DNA from: Candidatus Bathyarchaeota archaeon
Lineage (GTDB): Archaea; Thermoproteota; Bathyarchaeia; Bathyarchaeales; Bathycorpusculaceae
Reading direction: 5' to 3'
DNA: 35,552 nucleotides
Assembly (NCBI GenBank): GCA_029879735.1
Contig: JAOUPS010000010.1
Location: 1 to 35,552 of the forward strand
Shown here: positions 29,126 through 35,552 of the stretch, piece after piece
Layout of the letters: every line of letters starts with the position of its first letter
How positions within the stretch are numbered: position 1 is the first letter of the stretch
Program-made: the position numbers and the translations under genes
Notes under the pieces: generated by a model
Told to the model about the DNA's origin: nothing
Database searches by the model: none
The model's input: only the letters and a program-made list of their open reading frames with translations

Positions 29126-30499
29126 TTAAATCGTATAGTATCCCATGTTTCGAGTTGCCCAATAGTCGTCGCTGTAGTACCAAGCCCAGTATAGTCCTGC
29201 ATTGTCAGTTGTTAGATAACTCATGACACTGTAAGAGTCTGGATCATATATCTCTCCAAAGGCTGGATGGAAGTTCGCAATGCCTATGCTGTGGCCCATC
29301 TCATGCATCAGGATCACAGCCTCCGCACCGATTTCTAGCTCTGGTGTAGTTGCCCAATTGTCTGCTGTTTCGTCTGCTATGAAAATGTAGTTTCCAGCCA
29401 GAAGGTCATTTCCTCTAGTTAGCACATATGTATATCCCACTATATTGGGTTCATCTTCAACGGTAGTACCGAATAGAACCCATTTCCACTTGGAGACGAA
29501 GTTGGCTGACTTGCCTGTATATTTGTCATCGCCAAGATTGTTATAGGCTGCCTCAATAGTCCAGAACTTTGTGTCTGAGACGCTTTGATCTATAGGCACC
29601 TCCTCGTCAACGTGGAACGTCACACTGATTAACTCGCCGCTTGGATTGTTGCCCATGCAGTACCATTCAATGTAGTCTAGAACTTCCGGCGTTGGCATGT
29701 GGCCGTTCATGTAGTCGATCTCAATGAACAGCTCGTAATCGAAGGCTAGTGTAGACGTAATCTCTAATCCCACATCAATGCTGTGAACAAGCAAGCCACT
29801 TGTTCCAGTGACAGTTAATGTATAGGTTCCAGGCGCGGCTGAGCCCACCGTTACCGTCAACGTTGAGGTTGCTGAGCCGTCGGCAGGAGGAGTAACTGGA
29901 GTTGGATTGAGAGTGGCATCCATGTTTTCAGGTCCAATAACCGTCAATTCGACTGTGTCACTAAAACCATTCAAAGACGTTACAGTGATTGTTGATGTAT
30001 CACTGCTGCCTACAACAATCGTTAACGTGTTGGGAGACGCATTAAGGGTGAAGTCGGGAGCTGGTGGGGTAGCAGTGACTGTCACCTCTACAGATTCCGC
30101 TGCTTGTCTTCCCGCGCCATTGGTTGCTCTCGCGGTTATGGAATAGTCTCCTTCTGTTTCGACAGTCCAATCATAGTAGTAATGATCTTCGCCATTTCCA
30201 CTGGTTGTTATGTCAACCCAGCCATTAGTGCTCTCAGGCCCGTCGATTTTCAGCTTAACCATTGTAATTCCGGTTGAGTCGCTGGCCAAAACATCGATAA
30301 CGTAGGTTCCAAATACGAGGGAAGAGCCATCTGATGGATATTCGATATTAACCGTTGGCTTTGAAGGCGCCGCATTCACCCGTGTTAATGGGACATTCGT
30401 TTGGATGGTGGATGAAGAGGCAACAGAAATCAAAGCTAGCGACAGGAGTATCATCCACAAAATGATCGCAAGGAAAGATCGCTTTTTCATACGCACCAT
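29126..30499 (-). CDS. Secreted metzincin-like zinc metalloprotease with Ig-like domains
   Basis: The 457-residue protein starts with a signal peptide (basic MVRMKKRS, then a hydrophobic stretch to about residue 28). Two beta-sandwich domains follow: an Ig-like domain at about 47-145 (VNIEYPSDGSSLVFGTYVID) and another at about 150-250 (FTLNASPNTLTIVVGSSD). The C-terminal catalytic part holds HEMGHSIGIANFHP (about 406-419) and a likely Met-turn SVMSY some 15 residues later. In metzincins the third zinc ligand sits at HExxHxxGxxH; here that place is Asn and a His comes two residues later. It should cleave proteins outside the cell. Ligand assignment is inference. Confidence 0.85.
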   Translation of the reverse strand: MVRMKKRSFLAIILWMILLSLALISVASSSTIQTNVPLTRVNAAPSKPTVNIEYPSDGSSLVFGTYVIDVLASDSTGITMVKLKIDGPESTNGWVDITTSGNGEDHYYYDWTVETEGDYSITARATNGAGRQAAESVEVTVTATPPAPDFTLNASPNTLTIVVGSSDTSTITVTSLNGFSDTVELTVIGPENMDATLNPTPVTPPADGSATSTLTVTVGSAAPGTYTLTVTGTSGLLVHSIDVGLEITSTLAFDYELFIEIDYMNGHMPTPEVLDYIEWYCMGNNPSGELISVTFHVDEEVPIDQSVSDTKFWTIEAAYNNLGDDKYTGKSANFVSKWKWVLFGTTVEDEPNIVGYTYVLTRGNDLLAGNYIFIADETADNWATTPELEIGAEAVILMHEMGHSIGIANFHPAFGEIYDPDSYSVMSYLTTDNAGLYWAWYYSDDYWATRNMGYYTI

Positions 30500-30807
30500 T
30501 AGAACCTGGCTTTCAGTGGCATAAAAAGCTTACTTCCAGAGCGCACTTATGCATTCATAAATCTGAATAAAAAAAGAGGGAGGGTCAAACTATCTATAAC
30601 TTCTTGTGCATACGCGGATGCGCGCTCGTCAATTTGACATAGCGTATGTGATAGACGTATAGAAGATTGCTTCAGAAAAGTGTAAATCTTGATTCTATCT
30701 GATATTTAGTTGTGTTGAGTCTTCTTTCATTCAGACGATGAAGCATTGAGCGCCGAGTGTGGGGCGCTATGACAAAAATACCCAGATTAGGGAGGGAGGA
30801 GAAAAAA
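30500..30807. other. Divergent spacer between two exported-protein genes
   Basis: Holds a CG element at 30618-30630, a weaker GAGCGCAC at 30539-30546, and a ribosome-binding site GGAGGAG (30795-30801) for the right-hand gene. No gene is seen. Confidence 0.5.
30618..30630. repeat. CG element ATGCGCGCTCGTC
   Basis: Eight alternating bases (ATGCGCGC) in the divergent spacer. Confidence 0.55.
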
Positions 30808-32061
30808 GTGAAGAATAAGCGAATCTTAGCTGTCTCTTTGCTCTGTATAGCAATGATTTCATTAGTTATCGCTGGCGTATGGGGTTTGCTTTCACGTGTA
30901 GGTACGTTAGGTGCTGCAGCACGACAACTCGGGGAAATCGAACAGAACGGAACTAGTCTGCACATTACGCTTTACGGAGACCCCGAAGGCGCTCGCGGAG
31001 CCCTTGAAATGTTCCAATACGTCGAACTTCACAACCTTACATGGAGAGGGGCACTGCCCAAGCCTTACCCACCGCCGCCAGGACCACCGCCACCAGAAGG
31101 TAACATTGAACTCGAACTTTCATCCGTAGAGTTTCAGAATGGAGGAGACAACGAATGGACCGGAGAAGTTGAAGACTTGGATGCTCATGTAGTCGTAAAT
31201 GATCTGGTTAACGTTGTTGTCCAGGCAGACAAGGTTGATGTCGAGCTAGAGTTTTGGACATCGCATGATCTGCCCGCACTCAATCTCACGGCAGAACTAA
31301 CAGGCAATGTCTATGTCTATCTATATGCTTCTGTTCTACAGATACAAGGCCTGCAACTGGCGTTATATGAGTTCAGCGGCGAATATTTCGTGATATCCGT
31401 GACTGTCATTAAGCCCATGGAGATCTCATTAGAGAACCCCTCGGAAGGGGACAGGGTTGTCGGTGACGTGCAGGTTCAAGCCAGGGTGAAGACTGCTCCA
31501 GGGATTTCAGTTGAGCGTGTTGATTGGTGGGCTGAAGGAAAGGAAGACTGGAACAAAGATTCTAGATTTGAGGAGTCAATGGGGTATGATGACGGAGACG
31601 GTCTATGGAAAGCCGACTGGCATACCTGGCAAGGCGGAAAAGGATGGTACGCCTTACAAGTTAGAGCGGAAGCCACTCAAGAAGGAGGATTCAGGTACTG
31701 GGACGAAGAAACGATAAGCGTGGAGACTGACAATCCTTGGGTCGAATCATGGGTAAAGCATCCAGACTGGGATGAACAATTCGATGGACTCGAGATAGAA
31801 TTGGCGAAGAACGGAAATATTTGGCATTGGCAAACAGGCTTCAACCTACCGCCGTGGATGGATGTCAGCCTTACAGCTCCAGGAGACTTTTGGGATGGAA
31901 ACATACAATTCCAATCTTGGCTCATAATGGACGAAGCTGGAACCAAAATATTTGAATCTGACAATCCGACGCTCATGATAGGAGACGTATACGATGCCTA
32001 CCTAGTCAACGGAAGAGCAAGACCGCTAAGATGCATCTACGTCGAAACACCATCACCTTAA
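30808..32061 (+). CDS. Exported or membrane-anchored protein with Pro-rich linker and Ig-like domain
   Basis: The 417-residue product starts at GTG 30808, 6 nt after GGAGGAG (the upstream frame to 30757 has no such site). A basic start and a hydrophobic helix (KNKRILAVSLLCIAMISLVI) act as signal or anchor. A linker PKPYPPPPGPPPPEG (about 84-98) follows, then a beta-rich part and an Ig-like region from about 210 (MEISLENPSEGDRVVGDVQV), rich in Trp. It has no catalytic motif that I recognise; a cell-surface or binding role is likely. It is divergent from the secreted protease, and the two may act together. Confidence 0.8.
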   Translation: MKNKRILAVSLLCIAMISLVIAGVWGLLSRVGTLGAAARQLGEIEQNGTSLHITLYGDPEGARGALEMFQYVELHNLTWRGALPKPYPPPPGPPPPEGNIELELSSVEFQNGGDNEWTGEVEDLDAHVVVNDLVNVVVQADKVDVELEFWTSHDLPALNLTAELTGNVYVYLYASVLQIQGLQLALYEFSGEYFVISVTVIKPMEISLENPSEGDRVVGDVQVQARVKTAPGISVERVDWWAEGKEDWNKDSRFEESMGYDDGDGLWKADWHTWQGGKGWYALQVRAEATQEGGFRYWDEETISVETDNPWVESWVKHPDWDEQFDGLEIELAKNGNIWHWQTGFNLPPWMDVSLTAPGDFWDGNIQFQSWLIMDEAGTKIFESDNPTLMIGDVYDAYLVNGRARPLRCIYVETPSP

Positions 32062-32107
32062 GCAACGAATATCCATTCGATATTCCTTTGGCTTCTAGTA
32101 GTGGTAA

Positions 32108-32125
32108 CTAGCGCACGCTCTTTTT
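32108..32125 (+). repeat. CG variant with T-tract CTAGCGCACGCTCTTTTT
   Basis: Lies 46 nt after the stop of the exported protein gene and is followed by a T5 tract, so it resembles the copies at 3015 and 10524 and may terminate transcription. Confidence 0.6.
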
Positions 32126-32290
32126 ATACCGTCATAATGAAGCACGCTATTTCATTCTCGGGAAACTTATTTAAGTAAGAAGGCATCCCCCAATCAAGTT
32201 TAGGAGTGCATAGAAAGGTGGAGTTAAAGGACTCTTTGAGAGAGACCTTGGCCTTACTGAAGGAGGAACTGTGGATGGAAGGTGGGCAGG

Positions 32291-33532
32291 ATGAAGCTAG
32301 CCAACATCTCGCACTACTTCGGCAGAGATGCTCTATCGCCAAGGTTTCTGAAAGAAGCCCTTATTGCGTTTTCCTTCAACATCGGCGGAATACTCGCCGG
32401 CTTTATAGTTGCCTCTCAGCTTAACGTTTTTCAGCTTTCTCCATGGGCTATTGCAGTGTACCCCGCTATCTTGACTGCGAGAGGTGTGATAAGCGGTCTG
32501 TTTAGTGGACGCTTAAGCACCGCACTGCATATTGGCACAATTCATCCGAGACTTCGTGGAAACACAAAAAGCTTCTACATGCTTTTCAAATCCCTAATAG
32601 TCATAACTTTGGAAACAAGCGTTGCGATGAGCTTGGTATCCATGATTTTTGGGAGCTTGTTCTGGGGGATAACCTTCGCAGACTTTTCTGACATTCTGAT
32701 AGTAATATTGGCAACCATGATCTTAGGGTTGACAAACTCCCTGTTTACAGTTGAAATTGCTTTCATTTCTTTCAAGAAGGGGTTAGACCCTGATGTGATT
32801 GTGTATCCAATAATGTCTACGGTGGCGGATATAGTCATAACGTTGTGTTATGTTTTCGCACTTAACTTGTTCTTTTTATCGGGTTTCGTTGGCAGATACA
32901 TTGTTATTTTTTTGGGAGCGGCACTCATTATCCTTGCATTGGATGTTTTGCCAAGGTGCATCCACGACCAAGGATTCGTCAAAACAATTAAAGAGTCTCT
33001 ATTAACACTTGTTTTCGTAGCCTTTGTTGTCAACGTCACTGGAACAATTCTGAAGAATATTAGTGAAATCGTGGGTAGTAGAAAGGAGATTTACACCGTT
33101 TATCCCGCTTTGATTGACACAGTAGGGGATGTTGGTTCAGTTGTTGGTTCTACAGCCACGACAAAGCTGGCGTTAGGTTTGCTTAAACCTTCTTTTGATG
33201 GAATACGGAACCATGCAACACGAATTTCTGCCACATGGACTGCGTCAATAATTATGTTTACTGTATACTCTATTTTATCACTTTTTACGCAAGGCACATT
33301 CACGTTGCATGCGTTTCTAGGGTTTGCTTCTGTTCTACTCATAACAAACATAATTGCGGTTTCTGCGATAGTTCTAGTATCCTACGCTGTTGCAATCTTA
33401 ACTTTTAAAAAGGGGTTAGACCCCGACAATTTTGTTATTCCAATTGAGAGTTCCCTTGCAGACGGTATAACCTCTATCGCTTTGCTTGTTGCCTTGGTTT
33501 TGGCAAACTATATGGTTTATGGGGGAGTGTGA
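32291..33532 (+). CDS. MgtE/SLC41-type divalent cation transporter
   Basis: The 413-residue membrane protein is built from two related halves, as in SLC41 proteins: YPAILTARGVISGLFSGRLS in the first half and YPALIDTVGDVGSVVGSTAT in the second, plus KKGLDPDVIVYPIMSTVADI and KKGLDPDNFVIPIESSLADG. These Asp-rich, Pro-containing helices line the Mg2+ path in MgtE. The N-terminal CBS/MgtE_N sensor domains of bacterial MgtE are missing. ATG 32291 is preferred to GTG 32282, because AGGTGGG ends 5 nt before it. A short frame from 32206 (MHRKVELKDSLRETLALL) precedes and overlaps it in another frame and could be a leader peptide. Confidence 0.9.
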   Translation: MKLANISHYFGRDALSPRFLKEALIAFSFNIGGILAGFIVASQLNVFQLSPWAIAVYPAILTARGVISGLFSGRLSTALHIGTIHPRLRGNTKSFYMLFKSLIVITLETSVAMSLVSMIFGSLFWGITFADFSDILIVILATMILGLTNSLFTVEIAFISFKKGLDPDVIVYPIMSTVADIVITLCYVFALNLFFLSGFVGRYIVIFLGAALIILALDVLPRCIHDQGFVKTIKESLLTLVFVAFVVNVTGTILKNISEIVGSRKEIYTVYPALIDTVGDVGSVVGSTATTKLALGLLKPSFDGIRNHATRISATWTASIIMFTVYSILSLFTQGTFTLHAFLGFASVLLITNIIAVSAIVLVSYAVAILTFKKGLDPDNFVIPIESSLADGITSIALLVALVLANYMVYGGV

Positions 33533-33545
33533 AAACCGAATTAAA

Positions 33546-33695
33546 ATGGTGAAAGACAAAGTAAACATTCTGGATGACGGAAGGGTTGAAATAATATTTT
33601 TGCAGCCGTCGCTCTTGTTCAGATATAGGAAGCGGGTTAAGTTCTACACACGTGAAAGTGAACTCGTAGTGGTGGGCGACAAGATAACGGGTTAG
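33546..33695 (+). CDS. Small protein following the cation transporter
   Basis: The 49-residue protein MVKDKVNILDDGRVEIIFLQ... ends ELVVVGDKITG and reads like a small beta-rich domain. It begins 13 nt after the transporter stop; an in-frame ATG at 33519 preceded by GTTTATG is a longer option that would overlap the transporter. Co-transcription is likely. The function is unknown. Confidence 0.5.
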   Translation: MVKDKVNILDDGRVEIIFLQPSLLFRYRKRVKFYTRESELVVVGDKITG

Positions 33696-33704
33696 AGGTG
33701 TCAC

Positions 33705-33890
33705 TCAAAAGTTTGGGAGGAGATACTTAAAAGCGAAGCTCCGAATCGTCCGGAATTGCCCGAGAACAGGAAAATTGAAGAAAGATCTAAAAAATAGCAC
33801 GCCTATTCGGTCAAAAAGGTAGCTGGCGAGCACTCCAGCAGCAATTATGCCGTTACCTATCAACAAAGCCAACATTACTGTTTCATACAT
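33705..33890 (-). CDS. Possible small membrane protein after TBP
   Basis: The 61-residue frame starts with ATG one base after the TBP stop codon and has one hydrophobic helix (VMLALLIGNGIIAAGVLASYLF) with an aromatic, basic C-terminus. It ends 9 nt from the convergent small gene. The tight packing favours a real gene, but no family is recognised. Confidence 0.4.
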   Translation of the reverse strand: MYETVMLALLIGNGIIAAGVLASYLFDRIGVLFFRSFFNFPVLGQFRTIRSFAFKYLLPNF

Positions 33891-33891
33891 G

Positions 33892-34440
33892 TTAAAGTAG
33901 GACCTTCATCTCATTAAGTCTCCGCCGAAGATTTTCCACAGCCTCATAGACATCCTTTTCCTTTTTCGCGCCAGCGCAAACAATCTTGCCGGAGGAGAAT
34001 ATTAGGAAAACCACCCTAGGACTTTCCATTCGGTAAATCGCAGCTGGAAACTGCTCCGGCTCATACATGAGGCTCCCGCCCATGGGAGCTCGTTCGCACA
34101 AGGCTTCAAGGTCAACCGGGGAACCGAGGCTTCCAGAAGCAACGATGTTCGTTATCTGTATCTCCGGCTTTCCGGTGATGATTATGCCAGCCGTTTTTAG
34201 CTCCTTGGCAACCTTCAAGATTGACCACCTGGCCTCCTTCTCCGACTTGGCACCAGTGCAGACCATCCTGCCGCTGTTGAAGATGAGAGCGCACGTCTTG
34301 GGCCTCTTCAGCCTAAAGGGGAGCCCAGGAAAAACGTGCGGTCGGTACTCGACGTGTGGAAAAGCCTTAACTATGGCGTCCAAGTCGATTCCGTGTTTGA
34401 AGGAGGCTGAGGCCACGACGTTCTGAATTTTAGTTTCCAT
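33892..34440 (-). CDS. tbp: TATA-box binding protein
   Basis: The 182-residue protein is made of the two direct repeats of TBP: IQNVVASASFKHGIDLDAIV... FNSGRMVCTGAKSEKEA (about 5-75) and ITNIVASGSLGSPVDLEALC... FSSGKIVCAGAKKEKDV (about 97-165). It binds the TATA box and, with TFB, recruits RNA polymerase. Phe and Val residues of the DNA-bending surface are in place. ATG 34440 is used; the frame extends to a TTG at 34455. It is downstream of the TFS gene by 32 nt and followed directly by a small membrane-protein frame. No acidic tail is present. Confidence 0.96.
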   Translation of the reverse strand: METKIQNVVASASFKHGIDLDAIVKAFPHVEYRPHVFPGLPFRLKRPKTCALIFNSGRMVCTGAKSEKEARWSILKVAKELKTAGIIITGKPEIQITNIVASGSLGSPVDLEALCERAPMGGSLMYEPEQFPAAIYRMESPRVVFLIFSSGKIVCAGAKKEKDVYEAVENLRRRLNEMKVLL

Positions 34441-34472
34441 ATTCTTTGCTTTCAAGGCTTCCAGAACTCAAT

Positions 34473-34826
34473 TTAGCTGTATTCTCTGAACGTGTATCCG
34501 CATTTTGTGCAGCGCAAGAACTGTGTTGAGGATTCGTCGGTGCCTCTCGTCTGTACTTGCCAAACGTAGGCTAAGCTGTTTCCGCATCTTTGGCATCCAA
34601 TTCTAACTGTGGGTAGTGTTCGCAGTTTCTGCTCTTCCTTTCCTATTACCGCCACGAGTTGCTGGGGCTTGTGCTGTATAACTTTTGCAACTTTTGGCGT
34701 GACCTTTTCGCTTAATGCTTGTTCTTTGTAGCCGCATATCGGACAAACAAACACTATTGACGTTTTTTTGCCGGTCTTTCCCTTTTTGGGCACGAGACGA
34801 GATCCGCATTTGGGACAAAATTCCAT
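34473..34826 (-). CDS. tfs: Transcription factor S (TFIIS-like / RPB9-like)
   Basis: The 117-residue protein has an N-terminal zinc ribbon (CPKC at 4-7, CPIC at about 28-31) and a C-terminal one (CQRC, then CTKC) with the invariant loop RGTDESSTQF, whose Asp-Glu pair enters the RNA polymerase active site and stimulates cleavage of backtracked RNA. ATG 34826 (MEFCPKCGS) has GGGAGGAG 5 nt upstream, so the longer frame to 34856 is rejected. It is likely in one transcript with TBP. Confidence 0.95.
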   Translation of the reverse strand: MEFCPKCGSRLVPKKGKTGKKTSIVFVCPICGYKEQALSEKVTPKVAKVIQHKPQQLVAVIGKEEQKLRTLPTVRIGCQRCGNSLAYVWQVQTRGTDESSTQFLRCTKCGYTFREYS

Positions 34827-34913
34827 GACTTCTCCTCCCACGTGTTTATATTCCATGCCGCCGCTTCGTTTCCTCTAGAGTTTTCGTATCTAAGCTTTCT
34901 TGATACTTATTCT

Positions 34914-35135
34914 TCATACATAATTCCTCGCATCAAATTCGAATCCACAATCCGGGCATCTCGCGGTGAAATCCTCTCGTGGCTTAGCATCTTTTTTGGA
35001 TGATTGATGTGCACGCTTACCTTTTTTCCTTGGAAGCCTCTTTCGTTTCCTAACCAAAGACTTCTTTTGATTTAGAGACCCGGTTCTGCTTGCTTTGAAT
35101 CTTGCTTGATGACCACCGCAGTTAGGGCATTTCAT
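34914..35135 (-). CDS. Small basic zinc-ribbon protein
   Basis: The 73-residue protein has CPNC at residues 3-6 and CPDC near 60-63, joined by a very basic stretch (KKSLVRKRKRLPRKKGKRAH), so it probably folds one zinc ribbon that binds nucleic acid. AGGTG lies 7 nt before ATG 35135. Its place beside TFS and TBP suggests a role in transcription or translation; the family is not recognised. Confidence 0.7.
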   Translation of the reverse strand: MKCPNCGGHQARFKASRTGSLNQKKSLVRKRKRLPRKKGKRAHQSSKKDAKPREDFTARCPDCGFEFDARNYV

Positions 35136-35184
35136 TTTCTAACACCTGACATGAGACGGGGACTTGCTCTTACGGAATAGCCGA

Positions 35185-35430
35185 TCATCTATTTGGACCC
35201 TCCACAGCTATCATGGTTAATGTCGTCCTAACGTTGTCAACGCTTCTAATGCGCCAGGTTACAATTTCCTTGAGCTTATCCATCGTTTCTGCCTTAACTC
35301 TTGCAATTACGTCGTAGACTCCGTAGACAGCGAAGGCCTCATCCACTCCATCAATTTTCTTCAAATCGTTCAATATATCTGCGATTGAAGAACCTATCTC
35401 CGTGTTTATCAACACAAACGCCGTTGGCAT
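35185..35430 (-). CDS. Stand-alone RAM domain (Lrp/AsnC ligand-binding type)
   Basis: The 81-residue protein MPTAFVLINTEIGSSIADIL... has the beta-alpha-beta-beta-alpha-beta layout of the Lrp ligand-binding domain, with the GVDEAFAVYGVYDVIARVKA core, but no DNA-binding part. Such stand-alone RAM proteins can bind amino acids or co-assemble with full Lrp proteins. ATG 35430 follows GAGGAG and directly follows the stop of the upstream frame. Confidence 0.9.
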   Translation of the reverse strand: MPTAFVLINTEIGSSIADILNDLKKIDGVDEAFAVYGVYDVIARVKAETMDKLKEIVTWRIRSVDNVRTTLTMIAVEGPNR

Positions 35431-35552
35431 TCAAATCTCCTCAAGCAGCATAATGTTTACTGCTTCCAGCATTGTTTGCATCTCTTCAAGTTCAGATTCC
35501 AATTCTCCAACGCGTTCCTCAAGTTTTTTCTTAAACGCCACAAGCTTCCTCA
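35431..35552 (-). CDS. 3' end of a coiled-coil protein, cut by the window edge
   Basis: The frame enters from the right edge and ends with TGA at 35431-35433. The 39 visible residues (LVAFKKKLEERVGELESELE, then EMQTMLEAVNIMLLEEI) form a heptad-like helix. It is coupled to the RAM-domain gene, because its stop touches the next ATG. The family cannot be told from this fragment. Confidence 0.6.
   Translation of the reverse strand, partial: RKLVAFKKKLEERVGELESELEEMQTMLEAVNIMLLEEI

Noticed and set aside
28913-29194. 93-codon plus-strand frame as a real gene
   Set aside because: It starts at a TTG without ribosome-binding site and overlaps the conserved 3' end of the protease gene; kept only as a possible remnant.
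3015-32125. CG elements as ordinary G+C-rich islands or codon bias
   Set aside because: The surrounding spacers are A+T-rich and the runs are sharply bounded, often with the same YTAG/CTAA flanks.

Overview
The window is archaeal chromosome. It carries a two-repeat TATA-binding protein, a TFS-type transcription elongation factor, Lrp/AsnC regulators, an XPD/Rad3-type helicase, a UbiA prenyltransferase, a ferredoxin-linked 2-oxoacid oxidoreductase and archaeal TATA boxes, several of them so close to the start codon that the mRNA would be nearly leaderless. Gene content and moderate G+C would fit an uncultured Thermoproteota such as Bathyarchaeia, but that lineage is an inference. No rRNA, tRNA, CRISPR array or complete insertion sequence was seen.

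Layout. 1-7.8 kb: edge of an unknown gene, a soluble Lon-family protease, a small membrane protein, an APC permease, a frameshifted small gene, and an operon for 2-oxoacid:ferredoxin oxidoreductase (gamma-alpha fusion, beta, and a Cys-rich small protein). 7.9-13.6 kb: P-loop kinase, exported Mo-cofactor domain protein, E1-like adenylyltransferase, DUF1059 protein, UbiA enzyme, ribbon-helix-helix protein, and two DUF1508 proteins. 14-20 kb: a four-histidine membrane protein likely to bind two b hemes, a Ymh/HEPN-like protein, a PD-(D/E)XK-like protein, an Lrp regulator divergent from a LysE exporter and flanked by a 112-bp duplication, and an alpha/alpha-toroid protein. 20-23.1 kb: two tandem GbsR/MarR-type regulators divergent from an ABC exporter. 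23.1-24.2 kb: a gene-poor stretch with a probable transposase remnant. 24.2-35.5 kb: an unknown protein, an XPD-like helicase with an N-terminal zinc ribbon, a signal-less binding protein, a secreted metzincin-like protease, a Pro-rich exported protein, an MgtE/SLC41-type transporter, and a basal-transcription cluster (TBP, TFS, zinc ribbon, stand-alone RAM domain).

The most striking feature is not a gene. From about 3.0 to 32.1 kb, most intergenic spacers carry one or more short alternating CG elements, usually palindromic, with consensus close to YTAGCGCGCGCTAA. I count 26 sites with at least six alternating C/G bases and seven close variants. They avoid the large genes, occur in convergent, divergent and co-directional spacers, sometimes include a stop codon or precede a T-tract, and lie beside the duplication around the LysE gene. 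Other short interspersed elements (AT-rich plus CCTTCCTTC; clustered TGTGCA; nested stem-loops) share the same spacers. Alternating purine-pyrimidine sequence of this kind can adopt left-handed DNA or bind a dedicated protein. No established element family that I know matches it, so it is my main candidate for something undescribed.
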